From: Hippophae tibetana
Lineage: Eukaryota; Streptophyta; Magnoliopsida; Rosales; Elaeagnaceae
Length of the DNA: 64,000 nt
Direction: 5' to 3'
NCBI GenBank assembly: GCA_037013495.1
Contig: CM072810.1
Location: 107,794,398 to 107,858,397, forward strand
Position numbers and translations under genes: made by a program. Each line of letters starts with the position of its first letter. Position 1 is the stretch's first letter. Below, in pieces: positions 11,389-22,257 of the stretch. The notes under the pieces are model-generated. The model was not told where the DNA came from, made no database searches, and saw only the letters and a list, made by a program, of their open reading frames with translations.

Positions 11389-12931
11389 GGTTTAGACTTT
11401 GTGTTAACCTTGGGGTTATAGTACATTTTTTTTAATAATGAATAATATATTGATCAATTTATTTACGACACAACCGATTTAACTTAAATCATGATTACTC
11501 ATTTAATAAATAGTTAAATACTAATCAACATATTTATAACCCAATCTATTATTTGGTATGAAAATTCAAACCTATTAAAATGTCACGCGTTTGTATTGGA
11601 TTTAGGAGTTATTTCATAAATTAGTGGTCTTATTATCAGTTATGTGCATGAGACCTATTTTAAATAGAAAATGTTGCTTATGCATATCATGTGTAGATGC
11701 AGATAGTAACGCAAAATGTTTTGATAGGAAAAACACAGAATTGGGCTTTCCACAATTCATTTCCCATGAAGAGTTGTGTAATTCTTCTAATGGATTTCTT
11801 ATTAATGACATATGTGTGTTGGGAGCAAAAGTTTTTGTAGTATACCCATCAATGGTGGGAAAACTTACCAAGTACTGGTATCCCGCAGAATCAACTAATA
11901 TCTTTACTTGGGATATCAAAAATTTCTCCAAAAGAGTTGATTGGTACTATATTTAATCTGAAATGTTTGTTGTTGACGAAAGGGCTTGGTATGTAATTTT
12001 GTACCTTTTAATATATGTTTTGCCTTTTATTTATTGATAATACATCTTTTGCCATAATCCTTTGTTATTTTAGAGTGAATATTCAATTTGGTGTCTAACT
12101 TTAGATCTTTTTAATTTGATCCCTTGAAAAAGAAATGTTAACAACTTAGTTCTTCATTGATGCTTCTCCCATATTGATATAATTAGACACACACCATGTT
12201 TTTAGAGCCCTAGTGGTTGTAGCGTAGTGCACAAAAACTTCATTATAAGACATGTAAATGTGAAGTTAGGATTCGATTTTAATGTGTTTGAATTATAAAA
12301 TATTATTTAAATAGTGAAATAAATCATAATATTTAGCAAAAGTCAACTCAACCTTGCATCATTTGTTAAGAAGATTTTGTTCTATCTAAATAAAATAGGA
12401 GAACTCTTATAAAGGATTTAAGATAGATAATAGATGATGTCTTGAATTTTGTACCAAATTGATTATTTTATGGTCAAATGCAAGAGACCAAATTTAATGC
12501 TCAATATAATTAAAATTTATGAGTATTTCACATAAATGTTATTTTCTAACTATATGTAAATTATAACTATGTAAGCACATTAATTATCATACACATCTTA
12601 TTTAGTTATGCTAATTATACAAAGCTCATGTTGTTTTTCTAGTATTAAGGACCTTTTGTGTTTATCCCAAAGGGAGTGGGAGCGTATCGTTGTGCTTATT
12701 TTTACATAAGACACATGATCTTTCAGTTGAAACAGAAATTTTTGTAAAGTATAAGATGCCTATATTAAACAAAAACAACAATAATAACAACTTGGAAAAA
12801 TATGTTAAAACTTAAGACGTACGAATGAAGAAATTAAATCATTATAAATATTACCATAAAAAAGAGATTACCACGTACAACGACATTAAACGAACTCATA
12901 TTAGCATTATTAATCATTTTTCTATATATAT

Positions 12932-13184
12932 TAAGTTATCTGGAATCTCTACTACTATTTTTTAATACTATATATAATGAACTCTAAATATGAAATCCAT
13001 GTAACTTCGATTTCTTACTTGGTTAAGCTTGTGTGAGTTTTGGTGCCCTTAAACATATGGAACACATTCATGTGCACCAAAACTCATACAAACCAAGAAA
13101 CAAATCGGACCGACGTACACCTGATTTGTACATTTAGACCTCATTATATCATTAAAAATACTAGCAGAGATTCCAGATAGCTTA
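12932..13184. repeat. Imperfect 250-bp hairpin (MITE or microRNA-precursor-like)
   Basis: The left arm starts TAAGTTATCTGGAATCTCT and the right arm ends AGAGATTCCAGATAGCTTA. The arms pair along almost their whole length (about 115 and 110 nt) with small bulges, around a loop of about 27 nt (13047-13073). The most perfect pairing is next to the loop: GAGTTTTGGTGC pairs with GCACCAAAACTC. The sequence TATTA occurs at both outer edges and could be a target duplication, though it partly extends the palindrome. A foldback MITE and a young MIR-type precursor are both possible; sequence alone does not decide. Confidence 0.6.
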
Positions 13185-13596
13185 TTATTCGATCAATTTA
13201 TTTTATATTTTGTATAAATTTTTGATTTAGTTATGTTTTTTTGTTTGCTTGTAATAATAATGTTTGACTTATTAATTGTATGTATTAAATAATATCTGAA
13301 ATGTTGTGTGGGTTTGCGTGGATAAATTTATTTATACGTATAATTAATATTACTTTGTAATTATGATATAGTAACATGCTTAGAAATTAGAATCAACCGC
13401 GTGATTGGTTTTTATATATATATTCATGAAACATAGTTGCTTATTTTTTAATTTGTATGTAAATGGTTTTGTAAAATGATTAAAATGATAACTATTTTGC
13501 ATTATGTATGTTTTGATATATATTCTAATAATTAGGAAATTTATATATAATAATACATAATTAAGTAATATGTTTAATTAATGTCATTAATAGAAA

Positions 13597-14941
13597 ATGG
13601 ACAAATCTTGGATGTCAAAGTGTAGAATTGAGCAAGACTATATTTCTGGAGTTGAAAGTTTCATGAAATTTGCTTGTAAAACTAGTAATACTGAAAGTAG
13701 TATGATTCGATGCCCATGCGTTAAATGTAAAAATGAGCGATTTCATGAATTTGATGAGGTTAAGTATCACCTTATCCGTAATGGTATTCTATTGAGCTAT
13801 AAATGTTGGTATTATCATGGAGAAAATATTGATAATACTCATGGAGAAAAGTATAATAAGAATGTGGGTGGATTACATACATCATATCATAATGTACAGA
13901 CAGAAAATATGTTTCGTGGTGTTGAAGATGAATTACGCGAGGATGATCCTGAAACCTTTAATAAACTTATAGAAGATGCCGAAAAAACCGTTGTATCCAA
14001 AATGCAAAAAATACACTAAGATGTCAGGATTGGTTCATTTGTACAATGTCAAGGCAAAACATGGTTTTTCTGACAAGGGATTCACATAATTACTAAATCT
14101 ACTAGTCGATATGTTTCCTGAGGGTATTGAATTTCCATCTTCAATGTATGAAGTGAAGAAATCTCTTAGTCGATTTGGCATGGAATATCATAAGATTCAC
14201 GCTTGTCCTAATGATTGCATTCTTTATAGAAAAGAATATGAGACATTACATGATTGTCCTATGTGTAAAGAATCGAGATGGAAGCATGGTACAAATGAGA
14301 GTACAACACATAAGAAAGGCATGCCTGCAAAGGTTCTTTGGTACTTTCCTCCGATCCCTCGCTTTCAAAGGTTGTTCAATAGTAAATATACATCAAAGAT
14401 GTTGACTTGGCATTCAGATAATCGATCTGATGATGGGGTGCTACGTCATCCTTGTGATTCTCCAAATTGGAAAGTAGTAGATAATTTATCTCCTCAATTT
14501 TCATCTGATCCGCGCAATCTGCGTCTTGCCATTGCTGCTGATGGAATTAATCCACATAGTTCTCTCAGTAGTAGATATAGTTTTTGGCCAGTAATTATGG
14601 TAACATACAACCTTCCTCCCTGGTTGTGTATGAAAAGAAAATTCATGATGTTAACATTATTGATCTCAGGACCGAAACAACCCGGTGTTTATATTGATGT
14701 ATATTTACAGCCTCTGATAGATGATTTAAAGACGTTGTGGAATGATGGTGTAAATGTTTACGATGCATATAAAGAAGAATACTTTAACTTGAAGGGGGTC
14801 GTTTTATGGACAATTAATGATTTTCCTGCCTATGGAAACTTATCAGGACATGCAACAAAAGGTTACAAGGGATGTCCTATATGTAGTGATGGAACTTCTG
14901 CAAAGTATCTTGTTCACGGACGAAAGATGTCCTATATGTAG
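13597..14941 (+). pseudogene. CACTA (En/Spm-type) transposase, N-terminal half, broken
   Basis: The first part (13597-14019) encodes a Transpos_assoc-type domain: it begins MDKSW, with a Cys/His cluster around MIRCPCVKCKN. A one-base insertion in an A run (GAAAAAACC, near 13981) shifts the frame after about residue 131; the right arm lacks it. A stop follows the shared GFSDKGFT segment. From 14111 the frame reopens with MFPEGIEFPSS, a CPMCKESRW motif, PRFQRLF and ISGPKQPG, typical of the Transposase_21 domain of plant CACTA elements. It ends at a chimeric stop where the palindrome turns back. The C-terminal half and the element ends are missing, so it cannot transpose itself. Confidence 0.85.
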
Positions 14942-14952
14942 TGATATTGGCA

Positions 14953-15660
14953 TGTACTCTCATTTGTACCATGCTTCCATCTCGATTCTTTACACATAGG
15001 ACAATCATGTAATGTCTCATATTCTTTTCTATAAAGAATGCAATCATTAGGACAAGCGTGAATCTTATGATATTCCATGCCAAATCGACTAAGAGATTTC
15101 TTCACTTCATACATTGGAGATGGAAATTCAATACCCTCAGGAAACATATCGACTAGTAGATTTAGTAATTATGTGAATCCCTTGTCAGAAAAACCATGTT
15201 TTGCCTTGACATTGTACAAATGAACCAATCCTGACATCTTAGTGTATTTTTTGCATTTTGGATACAACGGTTTTTCGGCATCTTCTATAAGTTTATTAAA
15301 GGTTTCAGGATCATCCTCGCGTAATTCATCTTCAACACCACGAAACATATTTTCTGTCTGTACATTATGATATGATGTATGTAATCCACCCACATTCTTA
15401 TTATACTTTTCTCCATGAGTATTATCAATATTTTCTCCATGATAATACCAACATTTATAGCTCAATAGAATACCATTACGGATAAGGTGATACTTAACCT
15501 CATCAAATTCATGAAATCGCTCATTTTTACATTTAACGCATGGGCATCGAATCATACTACTTTCAGTATTACTAGTTCTACAAGCAAATTCCATGAAACT
15601 TTCAACTCCAGAAATATAGTCTTGCTCAATTCTACACTTTGAAATCCAAGATTTGTCCAT
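14953..15660 (-). pseudogene. Inverted second copy of the CACTA transposase N-terminus
   Basis: This is the right arm of the palindrome. Its first frame starts at 15660 and runs 163 codons to a stop at 15169, without the one-base insertion of the left copy. It ends GFSDKGFT then TAA. Both arms carry this TAA, where related transposases usually read on into a Glu-Leu-Leu segment. The nonsense change therefore predates the duplication. From 15147 the MFPEGIEFPSP frame continues until the arm ends. Compared with the left copy only a few residues differ (Ile for Met at residue 6, Glu for Lys and Arg for Lys further on). Confidence 0.85.
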
Positions 15661-16089
15661 TTTCTATTAATGACATTAATTAAACATATTACTTAATTAT
15701 GTATTATTATATATAAATTTCCTAATTATTAGAATATATATCAAAGCATACATAATGCAAAATAGTTATCATTTTAATCATTTTACAAAACCATTTATAT
15801 ACAAATTAAAAAATAAGCAACTATGTTTCATGAATATATATATAAAAACCAATCACGCGTTTGATTCTAATTTCTAAGCATGTTACTATATCATAATTAC
15901 AAAGTAATATTAATTATACGTATAAATAAATTTATCCACGCAAACCCACACAACATTTCAGATATTATTGAATAAATACAATTAATAAGTCAAACATTAT
16001 TATTACAAGCAAACAAAAAAATATAACTAAATCAAAAATTTATACAAAATATAAAATAAATTGATCGAATAATAAGCTAGCTGCATGCA

Positions 16090-16955
16090 TTGTGCATAAA
16101 CTAAGTCAAAAAATTATTTTCTTAAAAAATTAACATTACTTTTTCACAATAGGACTAGATATATGCCTACTTCTATGAAACTTCTGGTCACTTCCCTTCA
16201 TATCTTCCTCCCATTTTTAAATTATTCAAATAAACATTTTCTTAAAAAATTAACATTCTAGTTTTTAATATTCCACAATACGACAAGATAACTTTTAGTC
16301 ACTTTCCTTCTTATCTTTCTCCCATTTTTAAATTATTAAAAAAACATTTTCTTAAAAAATTAACATTCTATTTTTTAGTTTTCCAAAATGGGACTAAATA
16401 TATGCCTATTTTTATGAAGCTTTTGGTGATTTTCCTCCTTATCTTTCTCCCATTTTAAAATTATTGAAAAAATATTTTCTTAAAAAATTAAAATTCCAAG
16501 TTTTAGTTTTACACAATGCAAACAGTTATAAGTCTATTTCTATGAAACTTTTGGTAAATTTCATGGTTATCTTCCTCCCATTTTTAAATCATTTAAGGAA
16601 ATATTTTCTTAAAAAATTAATATTCTAGTTTTTTAGTTTTCCACAATGCTACCCGATATATGCTTATTTTTATGAAACTTTTGTTCACTTTCCTCTTTAT
16701 CTTCCTCACATATTTACATTATTCAAAAAATATTTTCTTAAAAAATTAACATTCTAGTTTTTAGTTTTCCTACGACCAGATATATGCTTACTTTTATGAA
16801 ACTTTTGTTCAATTTCCTTCTTATTTTTATCATATTTTTATATTATTAAAAAAACATATTTCTTAAAAAATTAACATTTGAGTTTTTAGTTTTCCACAAT
16901 ATGACCATATATACGCTTACTTTTATGAAACTCATTATCTCATTTCCTCATTATC
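16090..16955. repeat. Tandem repeat block upstream of TNL1
   Basis: About seven imperfect copies of a unit of about 120-128 bp. Each contains a TATGAAACTT-like box, CCTCCCATTTTTA, TTTTCTTAAAAAATTAA and a CCACAATG-like box. Unit starts are near 16172, 16290, 16412, 16541, 16670, 16794 and 16922. The same family lies upstream of TNL2 at 36.7-37.8 kb. Relative to that block this one has two extra units after the first, showing unit gain or loss. It is noncoding. Confidence 0.85.
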
Positions 16956-17766
16956 TTAGTCCTCATTATCTCATTTCCTATGCTTTTTCTTTTGTTATTG
17001 TTAACCGAAAAAAATGAAAGTTTAATTTATTCGTTAATTTTAGAATATATTTTATAATAATTAAATTACTATTTTTTTATTTTTTATGAAATATTTAATT
17101 TTTAAAAATTATATTAATTTTAAATCTTATTAATCTAAAATATTATATTATTATATATTCAAAGAATAATCATTAATTTCTCCAAACAGCCCTTGCTTAG
17201 TTTGCTTGGAAATTATGGGTCACAACTCACAAACATCAATTTTGAATTTCAAGCTGCTTTATCATTATTTCCTAATCCTAATATTTTTACCATTATTTTT
17301 ATAGTAAAATCTTAATAATAATTCATTAAGTTTCATTTCTGTAAAATTCAGCAAAACAATATTTGTCTTGTTTTTAAATTCATTATTACAGAAGAATAGC
17401 ACATATTTAGTCAGTCTTTACAATATTTGTATTGTTTTATAGTAAAATCTTAATAATAATTCATTAAGTTTCTGAAGTAGTGGGTAGAGGATACTTTATT
17501 GGCATGCACGTAGTTTTCTAAGTAGGACATTACTCATTAATTACCATGAAACTTCTTGTTCCTTTCTCTTATCTTCCATCTCATACTTATTATCATCAGT
17601 AAAGATCCCTTCGATTGAAATTATTTATGGTCACAGGCGTTCATCACAACTTTTTCATCTCAATATCATTATAATTCTTGTTCTAATTTATCTCTTCTTC
17701 TTCCTCCTCTTGGTTTTATATACCAATATCTGATCTTTTCTAGCTTCTAATAATTTTGCACCTAAC
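16956..17766 (+). promoter_or_regulatory. Promoter and 5' leader region of TNL1
   Basis: AT-rich DNA between the tandem repeats and the TNL1 start codon, near-identical to 37776-38593 upstream of TNL2. A TATA-like TTTTATATACC lies at about 17714-17724, some 45 bp before the ATG, so the leader would be short. A CT-rich stretch (TCTTCTTCTTCCTCCTCTTGG) ends just before it. Expression strength cannot be judged. Confidence 0.5.
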
Positions 17767-20700
17767 ATGAACTCTGAACCTTCTTCTTCAAGCCTTAAAC
17801 GGAAATATGATACTTTTTCTGACTCTGCACCTTCAGCACGCTGTCAAAGAAAGTATGATGTTTTCCTCAGTTTCAGAGGCGAAGATACCCGCAAAGGTTT
17901 TGTTAGTCATTTATACGATGCCCTGGTTCATCGAGGAGTCTACACTTACAAGGATGATGTACGACTTGAGAAAGGAACTACTATTGCTCCTGAACTAGTG
18001 AAAGCAATTGAAGAATCTCGGTCTGCCATTGTTGTTCTTTCAAGAAACTATGCTTCTTCAACTTGGTGTTTAGAAGAAATCTGCCATATTCTCAAATGCT
18101 GTCAAGAAAGGGATAATAATTATAAGGTTTTCCCAGTTTTCTATGATGTGGAACCAACTGATGTGAGAAAACTAACCGGCGATTTCAGGGAGGGATTTGA
18201 TAAGAATGGAGAAGTTATCAAAGGAAACAAAACCAAAATTGAGGAGTGGAGAAAAGCTTTAAATGAAATTTCCGATCTCTCTGGTTGGGAGTTGAAGGAT
18301 CATGAGTAATCACTTTAATTATTTCCTTGTAGTTTTAATTCACATATTTATATTAAGGGACACGTGTTCATAATTTTTATTTTTCTTTTTACAGAACTGA
18401 GGCGGAACTTATAAAAATCATAGTGACAGCTGTTTCAGCTTCTGTGTCACCTAATATTGACCTGTCCATTGTCAGTCAGGACTATGTTGGAATGGATGTT
18501 CGACTAGAGGAGGTAAATCAACTCTTAGATTTAAGTTCAGATGGTGTCCGTACCATTGGGATTTGGGGAATGGGAGGGATTGGCAAGACAACTATTGCAC
18601 AATTAATCTTTGAGCAGTTCAAGAACATGTTCGAAGCTAGTTGTTTTGTTCAAAATGTAAGAGAAACATTGTTGAGAAATGGTTCGTCTTATTTACAAGA
18701 ATATCTTCTCAAGTGCTTGCTTGGGAGCTCTGAAATTATACAAAGTTCTATCAATGGAAGAATAACATTAATGGGTAGACTAGGTGGTAGAAGGGTGCTT
18801 ATTGTTCTAGACGATGTTAATGAATTACAAGAAATTGAAGATTTGATTGGAAAAGGAGATATTAGGCATTTTTGTTTTCGTGAAGGAAGTAGGATCATCG
18901 TTACAACAAGAGATAAGCATCTCTTAAAGACAATTGGAGTTGATGGTATCTATGAGGTCGAGCGACTATCTTTTCTTGAATCTCGTCAACTCTTATTTCA
19001 AAAAGCATTCAAGAAAAACTCTACTTCTTCTAGAGAAGAGTATAGTGATGCAATTAAAGGAATTGTAGGATATGCTAATGGCCATCCTTTGGCTCTTAAT
19101 GTTTTGGGATCTTCATTATATGAAAGAAATGTTAATGAATGGATTGATACTTTGGGTCAACTTGAGCAATATCCTAATCTAAAAATATTGGGTTCGTTGA
19201 AACTAAGTTTTGATGGATTGAATGAACCTGAGAAAGAAATATTTCTTGATATTGCTTGTTTTTTCAAAGATACTTACGGTGATTCTCATGTGACAGAAAT
19301 GTTAAGAAGCTTTCGTTCTTGTTCGAACATGAGCATAAGCAACCTTGAGAGTAAATCCTTAATAAGAACCCAAAATTTCTTAGGACAGAGAAATATAGAG
19401 ATGCATGATTTAGTGTCAGAAATGGGCAAATATATTGTTAATAAAGAATCTCCGAGTGATCCTGGCAATCGCAGTAGAGTATGTGGTTTCAATGATGTGT
19501 CTGAACTGCTCATAAATAATCTGGTATGTAATAAATTTTATTGGAAGATAAACATGAAATTTTTCCTTTTCATCAACTTCTCAAAATTTCTTAAAAATCA
19601 TTTTTGCATGCTAAACCATTAACTTAGTCATTAGAACTTTTTATAGTCAACCAATTTAGTCGTTTTTTTCAATCAAAGTTATTCTCAACAACTATTAACA
19701 TAATTATCTAACATTTTCTAAATTAAAAATTAGCTCAAAAATATGAGTTTAACGCTTTTATATATTTTTGAAAATCAAGCTAATTTTGCAGGTATTACAA
19801 TATTGTCATTATCTCAAAATTATGAGTTTAGCGTTTTAAAATGTGTTTGCGTATATATGTTTAAAATGCATTAAAAGGATAAAAGATGTTTTCATAGGGA
19901 GGGAGGGTTAGACATGGAACTACTTGAAAAAGCAAATATTTTTAAGTAACTACATCGATCACTCACCCACCCGTAACTAAGACTCAAGCTCCAAATACAT
20001 GCCAAATTGGCTTCATACTATTTAATCATAGCTAGTTTGTTGACTTTTTCAATTATAACAACTGATAAAAACATTATTGTGAATTTTTTTTTATCTCATA
20101 CTTAAATGAATTATCAATTTATTCAATCTTTAATAATTTAATTCAAGTAATTTAATCCTTAATATTTTTAAATTCATTCAATTTAATTTAAAATTTTAAT
20201 TTCGATTTTATTTAACGGTTTTATTTTTAAATTTTTTGTTAAATTTTATTGAAACAAAGTAAAATGAATTAGTATCTTAATGACATATATTATACTAACA
20301 AAATAAAGAATTTAACTATTTTACATTTTTAAAATAATATTTAATTGGATAATTGACAAATATATTTGAGATTTTATGTTGATTAATATTGAATTTGTTT
20401 TATTAATATAGAATCTCCGATACTCATAAAATATCTAAACCTTTGATAGAAAATCATTGGCCCTCCCATGTAGTTTTTTAAATGAGGTCAGGGATGGCGT
20501 CCTCACTCACTCGATTGACAACCCTAGCTACAAAGAAGCTTAGCATAAAAAAATGTTATTTTATTCTTTTCCAAAAAAATTTATGACTAAATTGCATAGG
20601 ATACTCTCCTATCATAAGTAATATCTGTGTGCCTCATCATTGGTATAGGGAACAGATGCTGTCGAATTGATTGGTTGTAGTGGATACCAGCCATTATCAA

Positions 20701-22257
20701 ATCCTTTAAGGTGGACTGTTGATTCACTTTTGAAGATGCCTAACTTAAAATGTTTGATAAGTCAATATACAAGCATTGAATTTCTTACTTACAAATGTGA
20801 TGATGAGCCACGGAGATCTTCTACGGTAAAATTATTTATCTAATTTAGCTTTAAGTATTTATAAAGCTTATTACATATTCAATTTTTATATGTGAAATTA
20901 ATACTTCTTTGTTTGCTGTTTAATTGATATCAGGTACTGAAAAAACTAGTTGTAGTCGATCTAAGAGGTTCTAATTTTACCTGTCACAGCATAGACTTCA
21001 GTATTATCCCAAATCTGCAGAGATTGTACCTCCATTATTGTCGCAATTTACGTAAACTTGATCAATCTGTTGGAAGTCTCAAACAATTGGTTCATTTGGA
21101 TCTAAGTCACTCACATATTGAGTGTCTTCCAAGTAACATTGGGAACCTGAGCAACCTTATGGAGTTAAATTTGAGTGCATGTAGAAGACTGCAATTGTCA
21201 AATTCCTTATTAGGTTTATGCTCTTTGGTATTCTTAAATCTTTCTCATTCTTTACTAGGTGATGGAGCAATACCTGATGACATTGGTAGCTTATCCTTGT
21301 TAAAGGAGTTAAACCTGAGTGGAAACTACTTTACGAGCATTCCTGAAAGTATTTCTCAACTCTTTCAGCTCACACGTCTTGATTTATACAATTGCAAGAA
21401 TCTTGTGTGTTTACCAAAACATCTTCCGTTAAGTTTGAGATTACTGGATACACAAGGAAGTGATTTGGTAGCAAGATATTTACCAATATGGAACCTTGAT
21501 AATCGTGAACAAATCCCGTTAATGAGATGTAGGAAATCAGAAGATGAATACAAGATTCCTCGTAATAACGGTTCAATAAATTGTTTTTCTATTTCGGTAT
21601 GTCACTCTATCTGAATACATATTTCTCTTCCTCACTTGCATTGAATGTTTTTCTTTTCCAATTTCTTTTATTCTTTTTATTTTTTTTTATAAAATAAATA
21701 TTTTGGTTTATGATTTGCAGGGAAGCGATGGTATGCTATTGAAAATTATTTGGCCTCTTTCTGAAATTCCAAAGTGGTGTAGAAGTCGAGAGTCTTGCGT
21801 AAAAACTGAAATTCCAAAGGGGTATATGTATATATATACGCTATGTGTTGTTTATGAAGTGTTCGGAATTGACGATGGTTATTCAACATTAGAATCTACT
21901 CATGTGAGGAAGGACTTCCTTTGTTATTTCAACACTGACCAAGGTTCCCTTAAGCACCCACTTGAGTTTGACATATTGATAAGAAAAAGGGTCGGTTTAT
22001 ATGTACTTCTCATGTTCATACCAGGAGAGTGGTTTGGTGACCAACTGAATGGAGCAAGTTTCCTCCAAGCATCGGTAGATTCAATTAATGGTTCGCATGT
22101 AAGGTTGAAAGGATGCAATGGACAGTTTATATCCGATCGATCAGCTTTTTTTTATGAATTCTCCAATATGCTGGAATCAGACAATCCTGATTTGGTTATG
22201 TGTAATCATGCTGTTATGTGTAATCATGCTCTTCGGGGGCCGCCGCGTGCGTATTGA
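17767..22257 (+). CDS. TNL1: TIR-NBS-LRR immune receptor, five exons, 1014 aa
   Basis: Exons by splice sites and paralogue: 17767-18305, 18395-19523, 20649-20825, 20934-21596, 21721-22257; the frame closes exactly. TIR domain at residues 29-170 (KYDVFLSFRGEDTR), with the probable NADase glutamate in WCLEEI (E104). NB-ARC: P-loop GIWGMGGIGKTT (235-246), Walker B RVLIVLDDV (313-321), GSRIIVTTRD (344-353), GHPLAL (409-414), IFLDIACFF (462-470), MHD (516-518). Exon 3 is a linker, exon 4 (616-836) carries about six leucine-rich repeats, and exon 5 carries a C-JID-type domain (SEIPKWC). TNLs act as cytosolic or nuclear receptors of pathogen effectors and signal through TIR NADase activity. The C-terminus is odd: an 18-bp tandem duplication and a GC-rich tail replace the ending seen in TNL2. 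It is likely functional, but the altered tail is untested. Confidence 0.88.

Larger units (their letters stand above)
5310..12797 (+). pseudogene. MATH-domain (TRAF-homology) gene, copy A, disrupted
   Basis: Exons matching copy B are 5310-5367, 5489-5615, 5792-5985, 11703-11988 and from 12650. They encode two MATH domains: RLCLYPNGNRDED in exon 3, LGFPQFIS and GFLINDICVLGA in exon 4, then the start of domain two (WDIKNFSKRVDW). MATH domains are protein-binding folds. A CAA codon of copy B is TAA here (11954-11956), cutting the protein near residue 211 at the start of domain two. Intron 3 holds a 5-kb copia insertion. Homology to copy B stops at about 12797, so the last exon is lost. Exon 2 keeps three codons (Asp-Tyr-Ser) that copy B lacks. 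A shortened one-domain product is conceivable if the enlarged intron 3 is still spliced, but I call it a pseudogene. Confidence 0.75.
13178..16079. repeat. Large palindrome: inverted duplication of a CACTA 5' region
   Basis: The left arm 13178-14305 and right arm 14953-16079 are reverse complements over about 1.13 kb, with only about a dozen to fifteen differences seen by eye. The spacer of 647 bp (14306-14952) continues the transposase frame of the left arm. The inner junction shows a short duplicated string, TGTCCTATATGTAGTGAT, near 14873 and again near 14927, suggesting a repair-type origin. Each arm carries about 420 bp of upstream DNA plus the first transposase exon region. Transcription across the locus would give an RNA with a 1.1-kb stem. 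Confidence 0.9.

Noticed and set aside
11614..11931. 105-residue open frame on the minus strand opposite MATH exon 4 (also at 32363-32680)
   Set aside because: It is the mirror of a real MATH exon; the plus-strand frame carries the conserved residues and splice sites.
12932..13184. Hairpin considered as a tRNA or snRNA gene
   Set aside because: No cloverleaf, no A/B boxes and no conserved RNA core; it is one long stem.
16090..16955. Regularly repeated array considered as a CRISPR array
   Set aside because: Units are imperfect 120-bp plant tandem repeats without unique spacers, in a eukaryotic genome.
17807..17998. 63-residue frame inside the TIR exon
   Set aside because: Out-of-frame shadow of the TIR coding sequence.
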